64,000 nt of DNA from Rhizobium sp. NFR07 (GCF_900111905.1 NZ_FOKM01000008.1:216242-280241), one strand, 5' to 3'; positions 1 to 9,030 are shown, numbered from the stretch's first letter. Notes: a model not told the origin generated them from the sequence alone. Program-made: numbers and translations.

Positions 1-76
1 CGTTCGGCAGGGCGACCAGTATGCCGATGATGATGATGAAGACATAGGTCCCCACCAGCCACGGTGAATTTCTCAT
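1..76 (-). CDS. secD: SecD (or SecDF) N-terminus, partial
   Basis: The ATG is at 74-76 on the minus strand and the frame runs off the left edge, leaving about 25 residues. They read MRNSPWLVG, a hydrophobic stretch, then GILVALPN. SecD proteins begin with a short basic segment and one membrane helix that ends in an ALPN motif, so this fits the start of the SecD subunit (often fused to SecF in alphaproteobacteria) that helps pull proteins through SecYEG. Only the first helix is visible, so the call rests on that motif alone. Confidence 0.5.
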   Translation of the reverse strand, partial: MRNSPWLVGTYVFIIIIGILVALPN

Positions 77-158
77 TGTTCAAATCCTGTTAGGCCCCGA
101 CCGATGCTCGGATCGTAAGGCCGTCAAATTTCATGCTGCCAGGCAACACATGCCTTAA

Positions 159-569
159 TCAGGCGACAAGCGGTGGGGCACGGGGCAGGGCGCCCGGCCA
201 GTTGATGCGCTTGATGGACGGGCGCCGATAGTCGAGAGCCCGGGCGGCCGCATAGTGATGCGTCGCAATTTCGAAGAATGCCGGAGGCGGCAGGCCGTCA
301 TCGGTGGCGATATGGCCGCCGGAATTGTCCTTGCGTTCGGCAATGGTGACGGCGCGCAGGCCGTCACGTTTTGTGAGCGTCGGTGATCTGTCGGAGCGAT
401 CGTCGATCGGGCGTGCTGCAGCGGCGAGATCCAGATTGCGCGGAGCGCCGGCGAGAAGGCCGAAGAGGGCGATGAGGAATGCTGCGGCAAGAACTGGCAC
501 GCGCGCGAGATCGCTCTGCGCGCGGTGGCCCTTTTTCCGTCTTGGTAGCGGCAATACCGCCATCCGCAT
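159..569 (-). CDS. Hypothetical protein with N-terminal membrane/signal segment
   Basis: A 136-residue frame with a basic N-terminus (MRMAVLPLPRRKKGHR) followed by a hydrophobic segment at about residues 27-41, so it is probably exported or membrane-anchored. The rest is polar and rich in Arg, Ala and Pro, and ends RAPPLVA. I recognise no domain. The second Met at residue 3 is an alternative start. It lies upstream of secD on the same strand and downstream of the hydrolase gene. An overlapping frame on the same strand (155-490) has poorer composition and was not chosen. Confidence 0.55.
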   Translation of the reverse strand: MRMAVLPLPRRKKGHRAQSDLARVPVLAAAFLIALFGLLAGAPRNLDLAAAARPIDDRSDRSPTLTKRDGLRAVTIAERKDNSGGHIATDDGLPPPAFFEIATHHYAAARALDYRRPSIKRINWPGALPRAPPLVA

Positions 570-675
570 CGACTCCGGATATTAGAGTGTCCGAATTGTC
601 CTCGGATGACGCCGCCTTCTAAAGGAGAGCGTCATCCGGGTCAACAAAACGGGCCATCAAAGAGGCGCGAGGGGC

Positions 676-1353
676 TTAGCGGATCCGCTTTGCAGCGGGT
701 TCCGGCACCAGTTCGCCATTAAGGCGACGGTCGAGATAGTCCTCGCATTCGCCCATCAGCGTCTCAACCTGGCCGTTGAAGAAGTGGTTGGCGTTCTCCA
801 CGGTCTTGTGCGTGATGAGAATGCCCTTCTGCGTCTTCAGCTTTTCGACGAGGCCGTTCACGTCCTTTTCGGGCGCAACCTTGTCTGAATCGCCGTTGAT
901 GATCAGTCCGGAGGACGGGCAGGGGGCGAGGAAGGAGAAGTCGTAGGTGTTCGGCTGCGGCGCAATCGACATGAAGCCTTCGATTTCCGGACGGCGCATC
1001 AGAAGCTGCATGCCTATCCAGGCGCCGAACGAATAGCCGGCGACCCAACAGCTCTTCGAATCGGGATGCAGGCTCTGCACCCAGTCGAGCGCCGATGCCG
1101 CATCCGAAAGTTCGCCCGCGCCGTGGTCGAATTCGCCCTGGCTACGCCCGATGCCGCGGAAGTTGAACCGCAGTGTCGTGAAACCGCGCTTCTGGAACAT
1201 GTAGAAGAGCTGGTAGACGATCTGGTTGTTCATCGTGCCGCCGAACTGAGGGTGCGGGTGCAGGATGATGGCGATCGGGGCGCTCTTTTCCTTGGACGGC
1301 TGGTAGCGTCCTTCCAGGCGGCCGGCTGGGCCGTTGAAAATCACTTCGGGCAT
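676..1353 (-). CDS. Alpha/beta hydrolase (dienelactone-hydrolase-like)
   Basis: About 225 residues with the alpha/beta hydrolase pattern: an N-terminal strand followed by HPHPQFGGT (oxyanion region), RFNFRGIGRS, the nucleophile elbow GYSFGA (Ser), an acidic residue in GDSDKVAP, and the catalytic His in ANHFF. The substrate is unknown. I chose the ATG at 1351-1353 (MPEVIF) over one five codons upstream because GGAG lies about 8 nt before it. It is divergent from the suf operon, with about 236 bp between the two start codons that hold the iron-regulatory sites. Confidence 0.85.
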   Translation of the reverse strand: MPEVIFNGPAGRLEGRYQPSKEKSAPIAIILHPHPQFGGTMNNQIVYQLFYMFQKRGFTTLRFNFRGIGRSQGEFDHGAGELSDAASALDWVQSLHPDSKSCWVAGYSFGAWIGMQLLMRRPEIEGFMSIAPQPNTYDFSFLAPCPSSGLIINGDSDKVAPEKDVNGLVEKLKTQKGILITHKTVENANHFFNGQVETLMGECEDYLDRRLNGELVPEPAAKRIR

Positions 1354-1407
1354 CGGTACTCCGGTCAATCGTGTCCGGTTCCAACCTGTTCATCACGTCG
1401 GGTTTGA

Positions 1408-1436
1408 CTTGACGAACTCGCTCAGCTTTTCTAGAA
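1408..1436 (+). promoter_or_regulatory. suf promoter with a RirA-type IRO box
   Basis: CTTGAC at 1408-1413 and CTAGAA at 1431-1436 are separated by 17 nt, a good match to the rhizobial housekeeping promoter (CTTGAC-N17-CTATAT). Inside it, TGA-N9-TCA at 1410-1424 fits the iron-responsive operator reported for RirA in rhizobia. A bound repressor there would cover the -35 side and the spacer. The short IRO pattern can arise by chance, so its placement is the main support. Confidence 0.6.
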
Positions 1437-1441
1437 CTCAG

Positions 1442-1458
1442 TTTAGAACCATTCGAAA
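1442..1458 (+). promoter_or_regulatory. Irr-box-like element (ICE) at the suf start site
   Basis: TTTAGAACCATTCGAAA is an inverted repeat matching the Irr-binding iron control element pattern TTTAGAA-N3-TTCTAAA at all but one arm position. It lies just downstream of the predicted -10, about where transcription should start. Irr acts in rhizobia as an iron/haem-status regulator and generally represses when iron is low if its site overlaps the promoter. It sits about 130 bp before the first suf start codon. Confidence 0.65.
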
Positions 1459-1589
1459 TTGGGCAAGCAGACGCATTGCCCGTTGCGAAGTCTCTTAAGG
1501 CAAGCCCGGTCGAAATTTCAAGGAAAATGCGGCTTGGGGCGGCTTGCCTTTGATGATGTGCTAATTTGGAACGAAAGCGCGATCAGGCA

Positions 1590-2756
1590 ATGGCGTTGCA
1601 GCGAACATATCTGGACTGGAATGCGACTGCTCCTTTGTCAGAGCCGGCTCGCATTGCCATGCTCGATGCGCTGGCGCTGCCGGGCAATGCGTCTTCCGTC
1701 CATGCAGAGGGACGCTCGGCCCGCACCGGCGTGGAAAAGGCGCGACGTCAGGTCGCCGCCCTCGTCGGCGCCGAACCTGCGCATGTGACCTTTACCAGCG
1801 GTGCGACGGAAGCTGCCAACCACGTTCTGACGCCGGACTACCGCATGGGACGTGCGCCCATCGCGATCTGGCATCTTTACGTCTCCGCGATCGAGCATCC
1901 GGCAATCCGCGAAGGCGGACGCTTTTCTGCCGAAAATGTGACCGAAGTGCCGGTGACATCAGCCGGAACGCTCGATCTGTCCGCTTTGGAAGATCTGCTC
2001 GCTCGTCATGACCACGCATCCGGAATGCCGATGGTGGCGGTCATGCTCGTCAACAATGAAACCGGTATAGTCCAGCCGGTCGCGGAAGCGGCGGCGCTTG
2101 CGCATAAATATCGCGGGCTGATGGTTGTCGACGCAGTTCAGGCTGCCGGCCGCTTGCTGCTCGATATCAGTGCTCTGGATGCGGATTTCCTGATCATCTC
2201 CTCTCACAAGATCGGTGGTCCCAAGGGCGTCGGCGCCCTGATTTCGCGCGGAGAGGTGCTCATGCCGAAGCCCCTCATCCGTGGCGGCGGACAGGAAAAG
2301 GGCCATCGCTCTGGGACGGAAAATTTTCATGCGATCATAGGCTTCGGCGCAGCTGCTGAAGTGATGTCTCAGAATATCGAGGCGCGCATCGAACGAATCG
2401 GTGCTCTGCGCGATCGCCTGGAGCGGTCGATGAAGGATGTCGCCCCCGACGTCGTCATTTATGGCGACGAGGTGACGCGGGTCGCCAATACCAGCTTTTT
2501 CACCCTCCCGGGATTGAAGGGAGAGACCGGCCAGATCGCTTTCGATCTGGAAGGCGTCGCACTCTCGGCGGGCTCCGCCTGCTCGTCCGGCAAGGTCGGC
2601 CAGAGCCATGTGCTGACGGCGATGGGGCGTGATCCGGATGTCGGTGCGCTGCGCATCTCGCTCGGCCCGGATACGACGGAAGCGGATATAGAAAAGGCGA
2701 TCACCGCCTTCGGAAAAATTGCCATGCGCCGAAAGGCGCCGGGCCAGGCCGCTTAA
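1590..2756 (+). CDS. sufS2: Cysteine desulfurase, IscS-type (first gene of suf operon)
   Basis: A 388-residue PLP enzyme that takes sulfur from cysteine for Fe-S cluster assembly. The PLP lysine is in SSHKIGG (about K207) and the catalytic cysteine in [10 protein letters not shown] (about C331), both close to E. coli IscS spacing (K206, C328). The short SACSSG loop marks it as the IscS/NifS group, unlike the SufS at 6908. The ATG at 1590 was chosen; a TTG eight codons upstream is open but gives an unlikely N-terminus. The symbol follows usage in Agrobacterium, where suf operons carry two desulfurases. Confidence 0.9.
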   Translation: MALQRTYLDWNATAPLSEPARIAMLDALALPGNASSVHAEGRSARTGVEKARRQVAALVGAEPAHVTFTSGATEAANHVLTPDYRMGRAPIAIWHLYVSAIEHPAIREGGRFSAENVTEVPVTSAGTLDLSALEDLLARHDHASGMPMVAVMLVNNETGIVQPVAEAAALAHKYRGLMVVDAVQAAGRLLLDISALDADFLIISSHKIGGPKGVGALISRGEVLMPKPLIRGGGQEKGHRSGTENFHAIIGFGAAAEVMSQNIEARIERIGALRDRLERSMKDVAPDVVIYGDEVTRVANTSFFTLPGLKGETGQIAFDLEGVALSAGSACSSGKVGQSHVLTAMGRDPDVGALRISLGPDTTEADIEKAITAFGKIAMRRKAPGQAA

Positions 2757-2904
2757 GCGGCGCCAAATTTGCGGAATGGCAAATTTCCGCTTGCCAAGAG
2801 GTGTGAAAACCGCCTTTTGGCGCCTACATGGGGGAGGCATTGTTTTCCCCGCTCGAATGACGGAATTGCCGGAATTTGAACCGGCAACACAGGGAGTTTT
2901 AAAG

Positions 2905-4374
2905 ATGCCTGCTGTCCAGGAAACGATCGATCAGGTCCGTGGGATCGATATCGATCAGTACAAGTATGGCTTCGAGACATTCATCGAAGTGGACAAGGCG
3001 CCCAAGGGCCTTTCGGAAGACATCATTCGCTTCATTTCGGCCAAGAAGCAGGAGCCGGACTGGATGCTGGAATGGCGTCTCGACGCCTATAAGCGTTGGC
3101 TGACCATGGAAGAGCCGACCTGGGCGCGCGTCGATTATCCGAAGATCGACTTCAACGATATTTATTATTACGCCGCGCCGAAGAACATCACGGGCCCTGT
3201 GTCGTTGGATGAAGTCGACCCGGAACTGTTGAAGACCTATGAGAAGCTCGGCATTCCGCTGCGCGAGCAGGAAATTCTCGCCGGCGTGCAGACCTCCAAG
3301 GTCGCCGTCGACGCCGTCTTCGATTCGGTCTCGGTCGTCACGACCTTCAAGAAGGAGCTGCAGAAGGCCGGCGTGATCTTCATGTCGATCTCGGAAGCCA
3401 TTCGCGAGCATCCCGAACTGATCAAGCAGTATCTCGGCTCGGTGGTTCCGACGACCGACAACTACTATGCGACGCTGAATGCGGCGGTCTTCACCGACGG
3501 CTCCTTCGTGTTCGTACCGAAGGGCGTCCGCTGCCCGATGGAGCTGTCCACCTACTTCCGTATCAACGAGAAGAACACCGGCCAGTTCGAACGCACGCTG
3601 ATCATCGCCGAGGAAGGCGCCTACGTGTCCTACCTCGAAGGCTGCACCGCGCCTCAGCGCGACGAAAACCAGCTTCACGCTGCCGTCGTCGAACTGGTTG
3701 CGCTGGATGATGCCGAGATCAAGTATTCCACCGTCCAGAACTGGTTCCCGGGCGACAAGGAAGGCAAGGGCGGCATCTACAACTTCGTCACCAAGCGTGG
3801 CGATTGCCGCGGTCACCGCTCCAAGATCTCCTGGACCCAGGTCGAAACCGGTTCAGCGATCACCTGGAAATACCCGTCCTGCATCCTGCGCGGCGACGAC
3901 AGCCGCGGCGAGTTCTATTCGATCGCCGTGTCGAACGGTCACCAGCAGATCGACAGCGGCACCAAGATGATCCATCTCGGCAAGAACACGTCGAGCCGCA
4001 TCATCTCCAAGGGCATTTCCGCCGGCGTGTCGCAGAACACCTATCGCGGTCAGGTGTCGATCAATCGCCGGGCGGAAAACGCCCGCAACTTCACCAACTG
4101 CGACTCGCTCCTGATCGGCGACAAGTGCGGTGCGCATACGGTGCCTTATATCGAGGCGAAGAACCAGTCGGCGCAGATCGAACACGAGGCAACTACCTCG
4201 AAGATCTCCGACGACCAGAAGTTCTACGCCATGCAGCGCGGCATCCCGGAAGAAGAGGCGATCGCGCTGATCGTTAACGGCTTCGTCAAGGACGTCATCC
4301 AGCAGCTGCCGATGGAATTTGCCGTCGAAGCCCAGAAGCTGATCGGCATCTCGCTAGAGGGTAGCGTGGGGTAA
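2905..4374 (+). CDS. sufB: Fe-S cluster assembly scaffold SufB
   Basis: 489 residues, the usual SufB length. With SufC and SufD it forms the SufBC2D scaffold on which clusters are built. Recognisable blocks include the N-terminal [20 protein letters not shown], the central [20 protein letters not shown] and the C-terminal [17 protein letters not shown] typical of the SufB/SufD beta-helix family. The ATG at 2905 follows AGGGAG and starts MPAVQET; the open frame extends upstream without conserved sequence. It is separated from the desulfurase by 148 nt and overlaps the next ORF by 1 nt. Confidence 0.95.
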   Translation: MPAVQETIDQVRGIDIDQYKYGFETFIEVDKAPKGLSEDIIRFISAKKQEPDWMLEWRLDAYKRWLTMEEPTWARVDYPKIDFNDIYYYAAPKNITGPVSLDEVDPELLKTYEKLGIPLREQEILAGVQTSKVAVDAVFDSVSVVTTFKKELQKAGVIFMSISEAIREHPELIKQYLGSVVPTTDNYYATLNAAVFTDGSFVFVPKGVRCPMELSTYFRINEKNTGQFERTLIIAEEGAYVSYLEGCTAPQRDENQLHAAVVELVALDDAEIKYSTVQNWFPGDKEGKGGIYNFVTKRGDCRGHRSKISWTQVETGSAITWKYPSCILRGDDSRGEFYSIAVSNGHQQIDSGTKMIHLGKNTSSRIISKGISAGVSQNTYRGQVSINRRAENARNFTNCDSLLIGDKCGAHTVPYIEAKNQSAQIEHEATTSKISDDQKFYAMQRGIPEEEAIALIVNGFVKDVIQQLPMEFAVEAQKLIGISLEGSVG

Positions 4375-4598
4375 TGAACGAAAAGGTCGAGAACCTCATT
4401 CTGGAGCATCTGCGTGTCATGCGCGCCGACATCGCGTCGATCAACGACGAGATACGCGGGATCCGCAGTGAAATGCGGTCGATGAAACAGCATATGGCGG
4501 GGTTCATGACCCATGAGATCAACCAGGACGGAGACATTGCGGAACTCAAGGTCCGCATGGATCGCATAGAGAAGCGGCTTGAGCTGAGCGACGATTGA
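4374..4598 (+). CDS. Small coiled-coil protein between sufB and sufC
   Basis: 74 residues, starting on the last base of the sufB stop (TAATG), which suggests translational coupling. The sequence is highly charged, with repeated heptad-like spacing (VENLILEHLRVMRADIASI, then EIRGIRSEMRSMKQHM, and later KVRMDRIEKRLEL), so it is predicted to be mostly helical and coiled-coil. No membrane segment, cysteine or enzyme motif is present. It is not one of the named Suf proteins. From its position I infer a role linked to the Suf complex, but the sequence does not show what. The 3' end is 39 nt from sufC. Confidence 0.75.
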   Translation: MNEKVENLILEHLRVMRADIASINDEIRGIRSEMRSMKQHMAGFMTHEINQDGDIAELKVRMDRIEKRLELSDD

Positions 4599-4637
4599 GC
4601 TCGCCCGCCGCAAGACGAACATTCAGAGGAAAACGAA

Positions 4638-5393
4638 ATGCTTGAGATCAAGAACCTGCACGCCCGCATCGCCGAAGACGGCACCGAGATCATTCGCGGC
4701 CTGAACCTGACCGTGAAGCCGGGCGAGATCGCAGCCATCATGGGCCCGAACGGCTCCGGCAAGTCGACGCTGTCCTACATCCTGTCTGGCCGCGAGGACT
4801 ATGAAGTCACCGAGGGTGACATCACCTATAACGGCGAGAGTATTCTTGAGCTCGATCCGGCCGAACGCGCCTCCAAGGGCATCTTCCTCGCCTTCCAGTA
4901 CCCGGTCGAAATCCCGGGCGTCGCCACCATGCAGTTCCTCAAGGTCGCCATGGACCAACAGCGCAAGGCGCGCGGCGAGGAAGAACTGACGACGCCGGAC
5001 TTCATGCGCCGCGTCAAGGAAGCTGCCGACGGCTTGAAAATCGACCAGGCCATGCTGCGCCGTCCGCTCAATGTCGGCTTCTCCGGCGGTGAGAAGAAGC
5101 GCGCCGAAATCCTGCAGATGGCGCTGCTCGAGCCTACGCTCTGCGTTCTCGACGAGACCGATTCCGGCCTCGACATCGACGCCCTGAAGATCGTTGCAGA
5201 TGGCGTCAACGCGCTGCGCTCGCCGGATCGCGCCGTGATTGTCATCACCCACTACCAGCGCCTGCTCGACTACATCGTGCCGGATACCGTCCATGTTCTC
5301 TACAAGGGCCAGATCATCCGTTCGGGTGACAAGGAACTGGCCCAGGAACTGGAAGCCAACGGCTATGCCGACGTGATCGGGACTGCGGCCTGA
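4638..5393 (+). CDS. sufC: Fe-S assembly ATPase SufC
   Basis: 251 residues of ABC-type ATPase. Walker A GPNGSGKST is at about 36-44, the signature FSGGEKKRAEIL at about 148-159, and Walker B runs into the SufC-typical CVLDETDSGLD. It is the soluble ATPase that dimerises on SufB and SufD and drives shape change in the scaffold; it is not a transporter. A GAGGAAAACGAA ribosome-binding region precedes the ATG. Confidence 0.96.
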   Translation: MLEIKNLHARIAEDGTEIIRGLNLTVKPGEIAAIMGPNGSGKSTLSYILSGREDYEVTEGDITYNGESILELDPAERASKGIFLAFQYPVEIPGVATMQFLKVAMDQQRKARGEEELTTPDFMRRVKEAADGLKIDQAMLRRPLNVGFSGGEKKRAEILQMALLEPTLCVLDETDSGLDIDALKIVADGVNALRSPDRAVIVITHYQRLLDYIVPDTVHVLYKGQIIRSGDKELAQELEANGYADVIGTAA

Positions 5394-5412
5394 GACCGGG
5401 AAGGATTTTGGC

Positions 5413-6696
5413 ATGAACATCCAAGCAAACCAGCCCGCCAGCAGGCTCACGGCCGCTGAAACGGCGCTCGTCGAGGCTTTCGCCGCCCAGATCGGCGAAC
5501 TGCCCGGCGACGGCGCCGTCACCGGCACCCGCGATAGACTGCTCGACGACCTGAAAAAGGCCGGCCTTCCGACCCGTCGGATCGAATCCTGGCACTATAC
5601 GGACCTGAAGAACCTGTTCCGCTCCGTACCGGAGCGCGTTACCGGCGGCGCCGGCGACTCCGTCGATGCACTGGTCAAGGGATCCAAGGTTCTTGCTGTC
5701 CTGCAGGGTGAAGCCGATGCGAGCGCATCGATCGACGACGTCACCGTCACTGCATATCGCGATCAGCTCGCCGACGGCTCTGCTGTCAAGGGCCTCACCG
5801 CACTCGACAAGGACGACGCGATCGGCCGCCTCAACGGCAGTTTCGTCCGCGACGGTCTGGCGCTGGCGGTTGCGGCCAATGCCGAGATCGAAGCACCGAT
5901 CGAACTGCAGGCGCTGCATGGCGCCGGCCAGATCCACACGCGCTTCCCGGTCTCTTTCGGTGCCGGTTCCAAGGCGACGATCGTTGAGCGTCACCTGGCG
6001 GTGACCGAGGATGCCGCACTTGTCTCGTCCGTCAGCGATATCGCGCTCGAAGACGGTGCGGACATCACCTGGATCATCCTGCAGCAGCAGGGCCCGATGG
6101 ACACGCATCTCGGCCAGATCCGTGTCACGCTCGGTGCCGAGTCAAAGCTTCGTCTTTATGTCGTCAATGCCGGCGGCAAGCTGGTGCGTCAGGAGCTTCG
6201 CATCGAGGTTCAGGGCGAGGGCGCCGAACTGACGCTGCGCGGCGTCAACCTGCTCGGCGGCGACAGCCATACGGACGTGACGCTGGTACTCGGCCACAAC
6301 GTGCCGCACACCAATTCGACGGAAACCTTCCGCAACGTCGTGTTCGACAAGGCAAGCGGCGTGTTCCAGGGCATGATCAAGGTCGCGCCGGACGCCCAGA
6401 AGACCGACGCGAAGATGGCGTGCAACACGCTGCTCATGTCCGACGACGCCGATTTCTCGGTCAAGCCGGAACTGGAAATCTTCGCCGACGACGTCATCTG
6501 CGGCCATGGCGCCACCGTGGCCGATACCGACCGCAACCATCTCTTCTACCTGATGGCCCGCGGCGTGCCGGAGAACAAGGCGCGCGCCATGCTGGTCAAC
6601 GCCTTCGTCGCCGAGATCGTCGAGGAACTGGAAGAGGAAAATCTGGTCGAGGCGCTGGAAGACGTGATCTCGACCTGGCTCGAAAAGCACGCCTGA
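5413..6696 (+). CDS. sufD: Fe-S cluster assembly protein SufD
   Basis: 427 residues, the SufB paralogue in the SufBC2D complex. The N-terminal half is less conserved (SWHYTDLKNLFRSV is the family landmark), and the C-terminal beta-helix region carries ICGHGATVADTDRNHLFYLMARGVPENKARAM, normal for SufD. It follows sufC by 19 nt. After it the operon is interrupted by about 210 nt of structured repeat before sufS. Confidence 0.94.
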   Translation: MNIQANQPASRLTAAETALVEAFAAQIGELPGDGAVTGTRDRLLDDLKKAGLPTRRIESWHYTDLKNLFRSVPERVTGGAGDSVDALVKGSKVLAVLQGEADASASIDDVTVTAYRDQLADGSAVKGLTALDKDDAIGRLNGSFVRDGLALAVAANAEIEAPIELQALHGAGQIHTRFPVSFGAGSKATIVERHLAVTEDAALVSSVSDIALEDGADITWIILQQQGPMDTHLGQIRVTLGAESKLRLYVVNAGGKLVRQELRIEVQGEGAELTLRGVNLLGGDSHTDVTLVLGHNVPHTNSTETFRNVVFDKASGVFQGMIKVAPDAQKTDAKMACNTLLMSDDADFSVKPELEIFADDVICGHGATVADTDRNHLFYLMARGVPENKARAMLVNAFVAEIVEELEEENLVEALEDVISTWLEKHA

Positions 6697-6702
6697 TGTG
6701 AG

Positions 6703-6730
6703 TGACGGAGGGGCGTAAACTCCTCCGTCA
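6703..6730 (+). terminator. Hairpin after sufD, possible attenuator
   Basis: A 9-bp perfect stem, TGACGGAGG (6703-6711) with CCTCCGTCA (6722-6730), and a 10-nt loop, seven nt after the sufD stop. There is no T run, so it is not a classical intrinsic terminator. It could stabilise the upstream sufBCD message or reduce reading into sufS. Confidence 0.4.
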
Positions 6731-6829
6731 TGCTCGTCCTGGGGCTTGACCCGAGGATCTCCCGAGCATCTACGACCGTCGATCAGGTCGCAACGTGAAT
6801 AGATCCTCGGCACAAGGCCGAGGATGACG
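6726..6829. repeat. Rhizobial palindromic intergenic repeat
   Basis: Two arms, CGTCATGCTCGTCC... (6726-6760) and ...GGCCGAGGATGACG (6801-6829), form a long imperfect inverted repeat with the core CCGAGGATCT on both sides. Elements of this look (CGTCATCCTCGG...CCGAGGATCT) are widespread between rhizobial genes. It does not encode a protein. It sits inside the suf operon between sufD and sufS. Confidence 0.65.
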
Positions 6830-6907
6830 CAGTGGATACTGTGACTGTCTCCGCGTACTGCGATCTTTACGGGCTTCCGCCCAAAGGCGTTAGAAAGAGG
6901 GTCTCAT

Positions 6908-8152
6908 ATGGACCAGAAGACACCATTAGCCGCCTATGACGTTGACGCCATAAGGCGGGATTTTCCGATCCTGTCGACCATGGTGCACGGCAACAAGCCG
7001 CTCGTGTATCTGGACAACGGAGCCTCGGCGCAGAAGCCGCAGGCCGTGATAGACGCGATCAGCCATGCTTATTCCAACGAATACGCCAATGTGCATCGCG
7101 GCCTTCACTTCCTCTCCAATGCCGCGACCGACGCCTACGAGGCAGCGCGTGAAAAAGTGCGTCGCTTCCTCAATGCCGGCTCGGTGGACGAGATCGTCTT
7201 CACCAGCAATTCCACGGCTGCGATCAACACGGTCGCCTATGGTTATGGCATGCCGCATATCGGCGAGGGCGACGAGATCGTCATCACGATCATGGAGCAC
7301 CACTCCAACATCGTGCCCTGGCATTTCATCCGCGAGCGCCAGGGCGCCAAGATCACCTGGGTGCCTGTCGATGACAACGGCGCCTTCCATATCGAGGATT
7401 TCGTGGGTGCGCTGACGGAGAAGACCAAGATGGTCGCCGTCACCCATATGTCGAATGCGCTCGGCACCGTCGTGCCGGTCAAGGACATCTGCCGCATTGC
7501 CCATGAGCGCGGCATTCCCGTCCTCGTCGACGGCAGCCAGAGCGCTGTGCACATGCCGATCGACGTCAGGGATATCGATTGCGACTGGTTCGTCATGACC
7601 GGCCACAAGCTCTATGGTCCGTCCGGCATCGGCGTCCTTTACGGCAAGATGGATCGCCTGAAGGAGATGCGTCCCTTCCAGGGCGGCGGCGAGATGATCA
7701 TCGAGGTGGCCGAGGATATCGTCACCTATAACGACCCGCCGCATCGCTTCGAAGCCGGCACGCCGCCGATCGTTCAGGCAATCGGACTAGGCTACGCACT
7801 CGACTATATGGACAAGGTCGGCCGTGCCGCGATCGCCGCCCATGAAGCGGATCTGACCGCCTATGCCACCGAACGTCTTCAGGCGATCAATTCGCTCCGT
7901 ATCATCGGCAACGCGCCGGGCAAGGGCGCGATCTTCTCCTTCGAACTTGCGGGCATCCACGCCCATGACGTTTCGATGGTCATCGACCGCCGCGGCGTCG
8001 CGGTTCGGGCCGGCACCCATTGCGCCATGCCGCTCTTGAAACGCTTTGGCGTCACCTCCACATGCCGGGCATCGTTCGGCATGTATAATACCCGTGCCGA
8101 AGTGGACGCTTTGGCTGACGCGCTGGACTATGCGCGCAACTTCTTTGCCTGA
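6908..8152 (+). CDS. sufS: Cysteine desulfurase SufS
   Basis: 414 residues, class II desulfurase. The PLP lysine is in TGHKLYGPSGIG (about K234) and the catalytic cysteine in RAGTHCAMP (about C372); the E. coli SufS equivalents are K226 and C364. The loop is the short RxGxHCA type, different from the IscS-like enzyme at the start of this operon. The start ATG at 6908 follows AAAGAGGGTCTCAT. No sufE gene is nearby; alphaproteobacterial SufE is usually encoded elsewhere. Confidence 0.95.
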   Translation: MDQKTPLAAYDVDAIRRDFPILSTMVHGNKPLVYLDNGASAQKPQAVIDAISHAYSNEYANVHRGLHFLSNAATDAYEAAREKVRRFLNAGSVDEIVFTSNSTAAINTVAYGYGMPHIGEGDEIVITIMEHHSNIVPWHFIRERQGAKITWVPVDDNGAFHIEDFVGALTEKTKMVAVTHMSNALGTVVPVKDICRIAHERGIPVLVDGSQSAVHMPIDVRDIDCDWFVMTGHKLYGPSGIGVLYGKMDRLKEMRPFQGGGEMIIEVAEDIVTYNDPPHRFEAGTPPIVQAIGLGYALDYMDKVGRAAIAAHEADLTAYATERLQAINSLRIIGNAPGKGAIFSFELAGIHAHDVSMVIDRRGVAVRAGTHCAMPLLKRFGVTSTCRASFGMYNTRAEVDALADALDYARNFFA

Positions 8153-8160
8153 GGAATTCC

Positions 8161-8541
8161 ATGGCCATGGACCAAGACATACCGAAGTGGGATGCCCGTG
8201 AAGGCATCATCGAATCCAGCATTCCCGCGGAGGAACTGGAACGCCTGTCCGACGATATCATCGCGGCGCTGAAGACCGTCTATGACCCGGAAATCCCGGC
8301 TGACATTTTCGAACTCGGCCTGATCTACAGGATCGATATCGAGGACGACCGCATGGTGAAGATCGCCATGACGCTCACCGCCCCGGGCTGCCCGGTGGCC
8401 GGCGAAATGCCGGGCTGGGTCGAAAACGCCGTCGGCGCCGTCGAAGGCGTCTCGGGCGTCGAGGTCGAGATGACTTTCGATCCGCCGTGGACGCCCGAGC
8501 GCATGTCCGAAGAGGCACAGGTCGCCGTCGGCTGGTATTGA
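8161..8541 (+). CDS. sufT: SUF-associated MIP18/DUF59 protein (SufT-like)
   Basis: 126 residues. The MIP18/DUF59 domain (about 30-115) shows VYDPEIPADIFELGLIY and the conserved cysteine in TAPGCPVAGEM. Proteins of this family help deliver or mature Fe-S clusters. It sits 8 nt after sufS and is clearly part of the operon; in some rhizobial papers this gene is called sufX. A second in-frame ATG at 8167 is possible. Confidence 0.88.
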   Translation: MAMDQDIPKWDAREGIIESSIPAEELERLSDDIIAALKTVYDPEIPADIFELGLIYRIDIEDDRMVKIAMTLTAPGCPVAGEMPGWVENAVGAVEGVSGVEVEMTFDPPWTPERMSEEAQVAVGWY

Positions 8542-8618
8542 TCCGTCAGGACGCCGGTACTAAGTTTGAGTCTAGAAACGCCGGACCTTGAACCCGGTTG
8601 TTGAAGGAGAATGGGCCG

Positions 8619-9008
8619 ATGGGCTTTGCAGTGATGACCATGACCGACGCGGCGGCCGCGCGCGTCAACCAGATCGTTTCCAACTCAGGTGCGGACGCCA
8701 AGGGCATTCGCGTCGGGATCAAGAAGGGCGGTTGCGCCGGTATGGAATATACGATCGATCTGGTCACCGAAGCGAATGCCAAGGACGACCTGATCGAACA
8801 TGCGGGCGCTAGGGTCTGGATCGAGCCGTCGGCCGTGCTTTACCTGCTCGGCACGCAGATGGACTTCGAAATCACCAAGATGCGCTCCGGCTTCACCTTC
8901 GTGAACCCGAACCAGACGTCGGCCTGCGGCTGCGGTGAATCGGTAGAGCTGAAGCCTGCCGATCTGGCAGCGCTGGCAAAGCAGCGGGAAGCTGAAACGC
9001 ACGCATAG
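8619..9008 (+). CDS. sufA: A-type Fe-S carrier SufA/IscA
   Basis: 129 residues. The three family cysteines are present: GGC (about C39) and the C-terminal ACGCGES pair (about C103 and C105). A-type proteins carry assembled clusters to target proteins. AAGGAG at 8604-8609 lies 9 nt before the ATG at 8619, which decides the start over the upstream in-frame TTG. It is the last gene before the terminator. Confidence 0.93.
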   Translation: MGFAVMTMTDAAAARVNQIVSNSGADAKGIRVGIKKGGCAGMEYTIDLVTEANAKDDLIEHAGARVWIEPSAVLYLLGTQMDFEITKMRSGFTFVNPNQTSACGCGESVELKPADLAALAKQREAETHA

Positions 9009-9030
9009 TCGGCGTTGGTGTTGCGAATTG

